A DNA stretch of 64,000 bases, taken from the NCBI GenBank assembly GCA_030248295.1, contig JASANH010000554.1, forward strand, positions 372,001 through 436,000, in the 5' to 3' direction. Of the stretch, positions 47,001 through 55,028 are shown one piece after another. This DNA is from Mesodorylaimus sp. YZB2_4 (lineage: Eukaryota > Nematoda > Enoplea > Dorylaimida > Dorylaimidae). Positions within the stretch are counted from its first letter, which is position 1, and every line of letters begins with the position of its first letter. Both the position numbers and the translations under genes were made by a program. Below the pieces are notes generated by a model. That model saw only the letters and a program-made list of their open reading frames with translations. It was not told the origin of the DNA and did no database searches.

Positions 47001-47970
47001 AAGGGTACGATTTTCATACTCGTGCAGGACTCTGGCTGGAGCCTATTCTGTAGATTTCAATGGGTTATACGTCACGATGATATGATTTCAGTGTCTGTTT
47101 CTTGGACCAACACTAGCCGAGCTTAAGGTTTTTGTAGGAAAAAACTACCAAATATTAGTTGCATTTAAATTTATTTTTTTAAAGGTTCTCGCTCTCCCAA
47201 AGATTTATTTGTTGAGAATCAATAGTGTAATCCAACTCCCCCTTTGTTTGTCACTAGTGAACACACCACTGCAGAAGTGGGGCCTATACTGTGAGGGGGC
47301 AGCAAGTGCACGATGCTGTAAATACCTTTCTCATCACAGGAACTACAAGGAGCAAAGAGGCTGGTCTGTTTTCAGAATCCAATGCAGCGCTCACCTGGCC
47401 CGCACGTGTTGCCGTCTGGTATTCCAGTTATTGCGCCTCAGAAAAGGGTGAGTGTGTGGAGTGTGAAGTGTTGGTCAAGTAGCATGTGACAAGCAAGCGC
47501 TCGAAAATCTGAGCAAAGAAGTCTATAAGCGTGGGAAGACTTGACGGCGCATTTGCGGGCTCATGTTTCACCAAGCTGAAGCCGTCATCATAGTACTGTA
47601 CATACTATATACATAGTACTGTACATAGTACATTTAGTGTATGTGCCTGCTGCATTTGTCATGATGCGTGGTCATTAGTGTCTTAGCGAGTGAGTATAAG
47701 TTGTGCACTTATAATGCTTCCCCAAATGCTACGGTCTGTCCACAGTCTATACTCGTATTATCGGTTTGTGGTTTTCAGATGGGCAGTATAACGAGCGGAT
47801 ATCCAGTGCACAAACCTACGCACGCTCAACAGCCGCACGCATTTCAGCAGCAGAGGGTATGCCACGAATTTTTTGCTCGTATAGATTGTCTGGACTTCAG
47901 GGCTTTATTTTAGGCATTTTTCAATCCGAGAGGCAATCCATTTCCGCAGCCGGGCCATCGCTACATGTAG
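41059..47970 (+). CDS. GPS2: GPS2 orthologue, NCoR/SMRT corepressor subunit (9 exons)
   Basis: GPS2 is a subunit of the nuclear NCoR/SMRT-HDAC3 corepressor complex and also restrains JNK and ubiquitin signalling in vertebrates. Exons are 41059-41158, 44367-44461, 44526-44668, 44747-44981, 45271-45379, 45624-45982, 47376-47447, 47779-47856 and 47914-47970; phases join to 415 aa (human 327). Residues about 20-112 form a charged coiled coil ending in LEKKLAEFKQEKHDLFAQLK and KVLHQEDEQRKR, the strongest family match. The rest is Gln/Gly/Ser/Pro-rich and disordered. The C-terminus is AFFNPRGNPFPQPGHRYM, comparable to the vertebrate QNPRFYHK end. The start ATG is the first after the TTTTAG acceptor 20 nt upstream. 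Intron 1 (3.2 kb) is loaded with SINE, LINE and MITE insertions, and intron 6 with a hAT-like element. Confidence 0.9.
41370..41600 (+). mobile_element. tRNA-derived SINE (family 2) in GPS2 intron 1
   Basis: The plus strand starts CCCGTGGTTTAGCAG, then GGCGTGTGTCGCAGTTTGC and CTGAGAACTTGCCG. The block order matches 3930-4148 (-). A related minus-strand piece follows at 41745-41930. Confidence 0.55.
41617..41741. mobile_element. 125-bp palindromic MITE with 3-bp TSD
   Basis: Termini GGGCCAGTTTCACAATC and GATTGTGAAACTGGCTC are inverted repeats, each followed inward by TAGGACATGTCCTA-type palindromes. CAG flanks both sides. The size and 3-bp duplication fit a PIF/Harbinger-type MITE, but the assignment is tentative. 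Confidence 0.6.
42170..43310 (-). mobile_element. 5'-truncated LINE with intact RT C-terminal ORF, in GPS2 intron 1
   Basis: The minus-strand ORF is open from about 43310 to its stop at 42217. It shows RT motifs SGVPQGSVLAPLLFIAFIDP, the catalytic YADD with LQAYADDLALVS, then LGVLLSSRLDFIDH, the LERAQKYAARCILNDW block and an FEYSVIKNLWN ending. This is the palm and thumb half of a Jockey/CR1-type reverse transcriptase. The endonuclease domain and the N-terminal RT are missing. The absence of frameshifts suggests a fairly recent insertion. It is antisense to GPS2. Confidence 0.85.
43817..43876. mobile_element. 60-bp solo palindrome of the TAACGATAGG MITE termini
   Basis: TAACGATAGGTCGGGATC is followed within 60 bp by the inverted end CCCGACATCGTTA. 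It looks like an internally deleted relative of 36905-37201. No clear target duplication. Confidence 0.55.
46071..47034. mobile_element. hAT-like TIR element with GGGTAC subterminal repeats, GPS2 intron 6
   Basis: The left terminus CAGAGTCCTGCATGGGTA and the right terminus (CTCGTGCAGGACTCTG) are inverted. They are flanked by GCTGGGGC (46063-46070) and GCTGGAGC (47035-47042), an 8-bp duplication with one mismatch. Next to each end are arrays of GGGTACGGGTATGGGTACG-like units in inverted orientation. Length is 964 bp, with no transposase ORF. CAGAGTCCTGCA is typical of hAT termini. Confidence 0.8.
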
Positions 47971-48654
47971 TGCGGCGGGGGTCTGTGTGTACTTGAGGGA
48001 GCAGATTGGTCAGTTAGTTTTGTGCAGGAGTATTTATGGGCTGAAATGTTGAAATGTGGCGAGGATAGTGGCGTTTTCTTTTGGCCTGTGGTGGTTTTTG
48101 GCATCTACTTATTATGGGCTGTATAGACTGGCTGGGTGTTGGGGTGCACAAGCGAATACTCGGTTCAATGGCTTTCTAACTTATGACTGTTTCGTTGGTT
48201 GACCAGCATTGCGTTTCGCGGTTCAGAAGCAGCTAATTTTGATTTCTGCCGTTGTTTTGACCGATATTAACATTTAGATGGTTGCTTTTTGATGAATGCA
48301 ATCTTTATCGACTTTGACAAGTGCGGATATGTTTGAATTTGGCGCGGATGAGCGAGGTAATTATGATGGTCAGGTAAGTTGTGCTGTCATGAGTGGATTC
48401 ACAACTCTGTGTGCGCGGCGTGTCTGAGAGGAGGGGTTATAGAAAATCGATTGATCATTTTCAGGAAGGGTTAGAGGCAGACAGGCCATCGAAGCTTGTC
48501 GGTTTTCCCGTATTGAGGTGTTTTGGGATAAGCTATGTGAATCGATCAGTTGCAGACGTGCGCCGAAGTGAACAGCAGTAACGGCCGTTGAAACAATGGG
48601 GGTAGGCAAGATTATGAATGAAATGACCGTTTTGTCTGTGGTATGTTGCTTTTC

Positions 48655-48721
48655 AGCGCATGATGAAGACATTTAACCGCCCCAGGCATAATTTTGTTGA
48701 TGAGTGGTCCCCCTGATCCTT
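48655..48721 (+). ncRNA. box C/D snoRNA copy 1
   Basis: Box C ATGATGA at 48660-48666, guide TAACCGCCC ending at box D' (CAGG), box C' TTGATGA and box D CTGA at 48713-48716. The 3' splice site AG is at 48785-48786, 70 nt after box D. Box-to-box length is 57 nt. One base in the C'-D spacer differs from the other copies (GAGTGG). Confidence 0.8.
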
Positions 48722-48874
48722 ATTTTTTAATGCAAATAAGGAAACCGCTGTGCTTTGAGTTGCCATTATCTTTTCTTCAATTATAGGTCACTTGATCGAT
48801 AACAGAGGGAGTGGTTGTTCATCGAATAGCGCAAGGTATGCAAAAACTTGTTCGTGACGACTTGAAAATTTTTT

Positions 48875-48941
48875 GTGAAGTGATGATCAAATATTACCGC
48901 CCCAGGCATAACTGTTTTGATGATTGGTCCCACTGATCGAC
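48875..48941 (+). ncRNA. box C/D snoRNA copy 2
   Basis: Box C GTGATGA at 48880-48886, guide TTACCGCCC, D' CAGG, C' TTGATGA and D CTGA at 48933-48936. The acceptor AG is at 49002-49003, 67 nt downstream. It lies alone in the intron 48836-49003. Confidence 0.82.
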
Positions 48942-49121
48942 TCCGGCTGATGGCGGAACTTCCCATTCTCCTTTATTGTAATTGACCAAGATTTCCTTTT
49001 CAGGGTGCTAACCATTTTATCGATCGACCAGCGTTTCCATCATGAATAAACAACTTTCTTGCGACATCTACAGGTAGATATGAAAATTTATGTTATTTTA
49101 AAAACCCCGAAGTTTCCTTGA

Positions 49122-49187
49122 GCAACGTGATGACCTAAATTTACCGCCCAGGCATAATTGTTTTGATGATTGGTCTCTCTGATTGCC
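49122..49187 (+). ncRNA. box C/D snoRNA copy 3
   Basis: Box C GTGATGA at 49127-49133, C' TTGATGA and D CTGA at 49179-49182. A short terminal stem GCAA/TTGC directly brackets boxes C and D. This copy has lost one C of the guide or D' run (CCGCCCAGG), so its pairing register may be shifted. The acceptor after the long pyrimidine tract is at about 49268. Confidence 0.8.
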
Positions 49188-49642
49188 TATCTATGTACTA
49201 CTGTTGTTGCAAAACTTTCTGCATGCATAGAATTTTTGTTATGACACCTTTTTCTTTTTTTTGGGAAGAAGGTGCCTCAGTTTGGCGATTTCGTTATGGG
49301 ATGGACGTGAGTCAGGCTTGGGTAAGGTAAATATATCCCCTTCTAGACTGGGAAACTTTCTCGTAAACATGATACGCATGGTTGAGGGTTCTTTATTCTG
49401 AGGATACCATGGGGCTGTAATTCCATCCCGTACTTCCGATTTGAGTTCAAGATTTAACTGTACGGGACCAATGAGGTTTTCCCTTCTAGGTTACAGCCGC
49501 GATGCAGTGTGGAGGCTCCCAAGAACTACAGACAGTAGGAGTACGTCTGCGGTGACTAGTAGATATCCTGGTCGTCGATGCGTGAACACTGGCTGGAGTG
49601 ACGGTACGTTCTGACGATGCCTAGCAAGAGGTCTTTGCTTTG

Positions 49643-49709
49643 GTGAAGTGATGTGCAAGTCTTACCGCCCCAGACATAATCTTATTGATGATTGGTCCCT
49701 CTGATCTAC
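49643..49709 (+). ncRNA. box C/D snoRNA copy 4
   Basis: Box C GTGATGT at 49648-49654 (last base off consensus), guide TTACCGCCC, D' CAGA, C' TTGATGA and D CTGA at 49701-49704. The acceptor TTTGTTTTAG ends at 49770, 66 nt after box D. Confidence 0.8.
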
Positions 49710-49897
49710 AAATTATCAATGTTAGGACCACGCTGAGTCCGCTAAAGCTTCATGTCGTTTTTTGTTTTAGGAATCATGTGTTCGATTGGAACAATCTACC
49801 ACTGCGCTCTCAAAGACTCGGAGCTCCCAGCCGATAATAAACAGGAGTAAGTAAGGTACGTCATTTATAGAATGGTTGACTGTTGCAGATTTAGCTG

Positions 49898-49963
49898 CGA
49901 AAATGATGTACAAGTTTACCGCCCCAGGCATAAGTGTTTTGATGATTGGTCCTTCTGATTCAG
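49898..49963 (+). ncRNA. box C/D snoRNA copy 5
   Basis: Box C ATGATGT at 49903-49909, guide TTTACCGCCC, D' CAGG, C' TTGATGA and D CTGA at 49955-49958. A 3-bp GAA/TTC stem lies outside the boxes. The acceptor is at 50036-50037, 79 nt downstream. Confidence 0.8.
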
Positions 49964-50192
49964 AATTTATTCGTGCAGCGGACGCAAGGAAATTCCAGTG
50001 ATGTTACTCTTTCTGATAAGAAATGTTCTTGCTATAGGGAAAGGAACCCCGGTAGAAAAGAAGACGACTTGGGATCGTGTATTTGTCTGGTCGAATCGTA
50101 TGGAATCGACGGCTAAGCACTAATACACTAATACAATACGATAACCTAATCAGGTAACTACTCAGCTGGAACTGGTTAGTTATAGAGTGTTA

Positions 50193-50259
50193 TCATAATG
50201 ATGGAAAAGTTTTACCGCCCCAGACATAATTTCTTTGATGATTGGTCCCTCTGACTGTG
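50193..50259 (+). ncRNA. box C/D snoRNA copy 6
   Basis: Box C ATGATGG at 50198-50204, guide TTTACCGCCC, D' CAGA, C' TTGATGA and D CTGA at 50251-50254. A terminal stem TCATA/TGTGA (one G-U) forms outside. The acceptor is at 50324-50325, 71 nt downstream, in the intron 50154-50325. Confidence 0.82.
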
Positions 50260-50435
50260 ACAAGGCTGAGTGTGCTGCCTGTTGAGACTTGTTGCGGGTA
50301 GCTGATAGCAGAGGTTTCTTTTCAGGCATACTCTGCATATTCGCATGGCTCGATTCGTGCGTTAACAAATGAATTAAATGATCTAGAACATGTGAGTGTT
50401 GAATTTTTACAGCTTTTAAAACATGAACCACATTA

Positions 50436-50503
50436 CTCGCATGATGAGGTGTGTTACCGCCCCAGGCATAAGCTAGTTGATGATTGGTCCCCGTCTGATG
50501 AAA
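50436..50503 (+). ncRNA. box C/D snoRNA copy 7
   Basis: Box C ATGATGA at 50441-50447, guide TTACCGCCC, D' CAGG, C' TTGATGA and D CTGA at 50495-50498. The acceptor TTTTTCTAG ends at 50565, 67 nt after box D. It lies in the intron 50392-50565. Confidence 0.82.
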
Positions 50504-50979
50504 TCATTTGAAGGGTTAAATTGGAGCGTGCTAGCATGTGTTGAAGTCGGGTTTGCTTTTTCTAGGACTGGTTGGCCTGTAATGGACGATTCAAGCAAGT
50601 GATACTTGAAAGCATGTTATTTTGGCACAATTATTGTTAATTCCATTTGTGCCATTCGTTTCAAAACTTACAATATGGTACAGTTGGAAAACAGTGAAAT
50701 GGTGCAATGTTCGGGGTAGTCCAGCCACCAGTGCGAGGGTGGCTAGACGCGAGGGTTTCGCAGCAAGACAGCCCTCGCCATCTTCGGAAACCTCTGAGAG
50801 CTTCTGGCGCTTACATTCCGTCCAGTGTCTGCAGAGCTATTTGCTCTTGCTGTTAGGCAAGAACTGTGGGTCAATCGTTTGGTAGTTTGAAATGTTGACC
50901 TCTTCTGACAAGTACGGGTAATACTGCTGTAGCGTTGGATATTGTTCGAGTCCTGAAAGATAAGGCGAGTGACTGTCGC

Positions 50980-50985
50980 AATAAA
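50980..50985 (+). terminator. poly(A) signal AATAAA of snoRNA host transcript
   Basis: AATAAA lies about 415 nt after the last acceptor of the snoRNA host transcript. The reading is positional only. Confidence 0.35.
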
Positions 50986-51000
50986 ATACATTCTGGTCCC

Positions 51001-52450
51001 AGCTGTCGCCATGGATAATCCAGCCTAACACGCCTACTCACAAGGGAACATCGCCGACCGTCAAGTCAAACTTCGCAAAACCAAAAATTTGGTAAAACAT
51101 GATTGTTAATTTGTGTTCCTTAGCCCTCGAGTGCGCTGTATACAGTATGCAGTGCTCGGCTATTGGCAAGGTATGGCATGACATGATATACTGATTGTGT
51201 AACGACCATTCGTCGCCGTTGGCAGCCCAGAATAGGCCTGATAAAATGTCACTACGGAAAAGTGATGAGGAGTAGAGGATACAGCCCCTTCCACGGAGGC
51301 TGGTATGTCCATGTTATAGACCCTATGCAAACAGCCAGCTATTTACTACTACCCCAGGGAATATGTACATACAGAACACATGAATACCTCATGTCAGTCT
51401 AGTGTCAGAACACATGACATCGCAGTAAATCATGAGTCTCCCTTATAATGCGACAGGGAACGCTACTTCGGCCGTGTGCTACTTCTGTTTTAGAGACTGC
51501 CCTTGCCCGAACCTTGGTCGTGATCCGCACCAGTACAGGGGCAATACCACGCGACTAACGCGCCCAGGTTTTTAGCGAGAGTATGACAAGTTGAGCCAAA
51601 AATATGTCGTGTGTCTTTGACCTAGCAGGAATAACATCAAATTCTCGGCTGTCTTAAACTTTTTGAAAATAAGAGCAATAGATGACGATCATTGTCATTC
51701 TAGTTATCTCACGACCTGAAAGGGATATCGAGTTGAACGCTCATGGGAGAGTGCACACTTAGCGTCGCAGGCAGACACTCGCCTGACCCTCGGCCACGAG
51801 CTTTCTACTTTGATCTACTGAAAGACAGATCTAAAAGAAAACCCGCGCTTCCATCGCAAAGTACCCTAATTCGGTTCCCAAAGCTATGAACAGTTGATGG
51901 AAACCCCTGCAGTGTTTCGGAGCTGTTCCATAAGCACAACATTATCATTCAAGACAATGAGTTCGTACATGCGAGAAATCCAGAGTCTATCTGATTCAAC
52001 AAAGTGGCTGTGTGATGTCGAGCGGCAACAAAAGCTGCAAATAATCACTTAAACGAAGCATGATAATGCGGAAACTTTCAATACCAAATTCAGGTCGGTC
52101 TTGTTACTTACATACGAAACCAATCAAAAACTGGTGCTGTGTATGTGCGAGATGAAGGAACTGCTTTGTATGCATACAAATATCTTACAAAGACATAGTT
52201 CACAGTTTCATTGTCAGCAGCGTCAGCTCCATCCCCCACCCGCCATTCGCCCACACATTGCAGGTACTCGTAAAATCATGTGGCAGCACTTGTTTTAGTA
52301 ACGTTCCTCAGGTGTGCATCGTGTCTCGTCTCTACAGTATATGCATTTTTGTCGTTACGCTCTGTCATCACCACATACTAGTAGACAAAAGAAGAATCGA
52401 AAAACCAATTTACTATAGGTGCTGCTACTTTAATCAAACTTCACTTTTTC
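51001..52450. other. no gene recognised
   Basis: I see neither repeats nor exons with family similarity here. The final part leads into the GMP reductase 5' UTR, where an acceptor-like CTTACTTTCAG ends 67 nt before the ATG. Confidence 0.4.
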
Positions 52451-52534
52451 TAACCTCTTACTTTCAGGAAGGCCTCAATTAAATCAGAATCTGGAATAAA
52501 TTTTTGATTCTTTGATTGGAGAAATTCCAGTGAA

Positions 52535-53778
52535 ATGCCTCAAGTCGATACAAATTTGAAACTGGACTTCAAGGACGTCCTCATTCGTCCGGAGCGTACG
52601 GAGCTGAAGTCCCGCACTGATGTAATCTTGGAATGCGAGTACTCATTCGCCCACTCCAAGCAGGCCTACAGGGGCATACCCATCATGGCGTCGAACATGG
52701 ACTCGGTGGGCACGCTGGACATGGCACGGGCGTTGGCCAAGTACGACCTGTTTACAACCGTCTACGATCACTGCCCCAAAGAAGACTGGCTCAAGCTGAA
52801 GCAAGAACAAACCAACGGGCTGAACATATGGTCCAAGATTGCACTGAGTTCCGGAATAGGCGATGAGAAGTACGCTGAAACCTTGCACCTACTGGAAGAA
52901 GTGCCTGAACTGAAATACGTGCTCTTCGATGTGGCCAACGGGCACATGCGTAAATTTGTCGACTTCATTCGCCGAGCCCGCGAAGCCTTGCCTCGCCACG
53001 TGCTGATCGCGGGCAATGTGGGCACACCTGAAACGACCGAGGATCTGATCCATGCTGGCGCCGATATTGTCAAGGTGAGCTGGTGACCACAGCGCTGCCA
53101 TGACAGTAAAGCGTTCTTTGAAACTCTCAGGTCGGAATTGGAGGCGGCAGTGTGTGCACGACGAGGAAAATGACCGGAGTCGGCTACCCGCAGTTGTCGG
53201 TGAGTGTCACGAATCAGTGCACTGAGAACTATGTGCATCGCCATGAGTGAGTTCTAGGCGATTCTGGAATGCGGCAAAATAGCGCATGATGTTGGTGGGC
53301 ATATAATATCCGACGGTGGATGCACGTGAGTCGCAGTTTTGCAAACTTGACTGTTGCAACAAGCAGACCATCCATCGTTTCCGATGTCAGGTGTCCGGGC
53401 GACATCGCCAAGGCATTCGCCGCCGGTACCGACTTTGTCATGCTTGGAGGTATGCTGGCTGGTCACGATCAAAGCGAGGGAGCCGTCATCGAGCAAAATG
53501 GCCAGCGTTTCAAGCGTTTTTATGGGTCCAGCAGCAAGACAGCCATGGAGAAATATGACGGGGAGGTAGCCCCGTATCGAGCCACTGAAGGAAAACTGGT
53601 GCAGGTTCCTTACAGGGGAGATATCAAAAATACGATCCAACAGATTTTCGGCGGACTGCGATCAGTGTGCACTTACACAGGGGCCAGGAGACTGCAGGAT
53701 TTGAGTGAGGTGGCCACTTTTGTCCGTGTTACCTCGCAAATGAACAATGTTTTTTCCGATTATGTTGCATCGGAATAA
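52535..53778 (+). CDS. GMPR: GMP reductase (4 exons)
   Basis: A cytosolic purine-salvage enzyme: GMP plus NADPH gives IMP, ammonia and NADP+. Exons are 52535-53074, 53131-53199, 53258-53325 and 53391-53778, with introns of only 56-65 bp, giving 354 aa. The IMPDH/GMPR TIM barrel is clear: LKLDFKDVLIRPERTELKSR at the N-terminus, ASNMDSVGT, DVANGHMRKFVDF, AGNVGTPETTEDLI, GADIVKVGIGGGSVCTTR with the catalytic Cys near residue 189, GVGYPQLSAI, ISDGGCTCPGD, FVMLGGMLAGH, a YRATEGK segment and GGLRSVCTYTGA. No CBS domains are present, separating it from IMPDH. The ATG gives the typical MP[RQ]xDxxLKLDFKDVL start. It has unusual positions for the family: SGIGDEKY, GGGS where GPGS is common, and EVAPYRATEGK. 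An AATAAA lies at 54100-54105. Confidence 0.95.
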
Positions 53779-55028
53779 TTCAAACAAAGAATTAATTTCT
53801 TTTTTTCTAATTTCAATTCCTGTTTATCACTCGCCATTATTCGCCCCGAGCTGACAGTACTACATGTAGTGGTTAGTTTTTCAATTGCCATATTCGCTAA
53901 CTACGTACTTATTTTAGGCTAGAACTTTTCCAAAGTTGGGTGTGAGGTGGGTCAGGTTAGGTGGTATTGGTTTTGTACTTTGTTAGGTTTAATGTCGTCG
54001 GGGCAAGTTTTCGAGATACTAGACGTTTGGAAAGTACTTTATATTTCTGGCTAATGATCATACTTTAGCAAGATAATATTATTCTTAGTAATGATGGGCA
54101 ATAAACTCGGATGGAAAAGACAACGTGAAGGCGTGCTGTGAGCGATACCTGAAATGTTTCAGTTAAGCCTATAACTAATATGCTGCTCCCTCGCTTTCAC
54201 TCCTCCCTGATGAAGGTGCACTTTCCATTGCATCAGCACAACCGCCTTTACCCGCACCGCATCCTGTATTTCAGTTTATAGCATACAGTAATCCACTGAC
54301 ACCCTCGAGCATTGCCTCTACGCCTTCCCACAATAACCTTGCTTGCACGACTAAGGAGCCTCGAGCGGCTAGCATTTGTTGATCAAGTATGTAAACCCCC
54401 TAATAATTCGTTATGGCTGCGAAACCAGTTTCACAAAGGGGCAACTAACTGGGACGACCTATTTTGAGCCTACAGTATTACAGCGTAATGGCTTGGGAAT
54501 CTAGTCCAGAATTTCCTGACAGCGAAAATCCATTTCGATAGAACCAGTCACTGCAGAGCGAAAAGGCGTCGCGAATGTCTCATGTCTTCCGTACAATCAT
54601 TTGTCATAGAAAAGGGAAGAAATATTAGGGGCAAAACAAGCCAAGTGTGGAAAGCCGAATAGTTAAAAACCCATTCGTGCGTTCGTGCGTGTGTGTGGGG
54701 AGGATGACCATTGGGCGAAATTCAGGATGCAAAGTGTCTTTTTATCGATGGAGTATGAGGCACTGATCTTCGCGCCCACAATAAAATGTCACACATTACA
54801 GACTCTGCTATAGAGTACAGATACGATATGAAATGTGTCACAAAAGCTGAATTCTAGCAGACACTGTGAAAGAGGACGGAAGCGGAAACATAATACGGAT
54901 AGGTGTGCAACGATGAGACCAACCCAAACCTGGAAAGTGTAGCTATCTGAAATTAAAGAAGCAAAGGCTACGCGGAACAATCTAACTTATGGGGTGACGA
55001 TGCAGGCTGGAATGTGTGAAACGAGGAG
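53779..55028. other. convergent intergenic region GMPR/P450
   Basis: The two genes face each other here. A plus-strand AATAAA at 54100-54105 may end GMPR. The 54950-55060 stretch repeats motifs of 54820-54900: GAATTCTAGCAGACACTGTG against AAATTCTAGCGGACACTTTG. This suggests a small local duplication reaching the P450 stop codon. No other gene is visible. Confidence 0.5.

Larger units (their letters stand above)
48300..51000 (+). ncRNA. non-coding snoRNA host transcript with short exons
   Basis: Short segments without a continuing reading frame are bounded by good splice sites, and introns of about 165-195 bp each hold one C/D snoRNA. Likely exons: one ending 48373; 48465-48601; 48787-48835; 49004-49073; 49269-49321; about 49489-49601; 49771-49846; 50038-50153; 50326-50391; and a last exon from 50566 to about 51000, where AATAAA is at 50980-50985. 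The exons contain stops in all frames. The layout resembles GAS5/UHG-type snoRNA host genes of vertebrates. The first exon and promoter are unknown. It could also be a spliced 3' extension of GPS2, whose stop is at 47970, with no AATAAA before 48373. Confidence 0.65.

Noticed and set aside
48674-50500. CRISPR-like regularly spaced repeats
   Set aside because: Spacing is 200-500 bp and irregular, the genome is eukaryotic, and the blocks carry C/D snoRNA boxes within spliced introns.
50622-51031. coding ORFs on both strands in the last host exon
   Set aside because: No family similarity, they overlap in opposite strands, and the region is better explained as the terminal non-coding exon.
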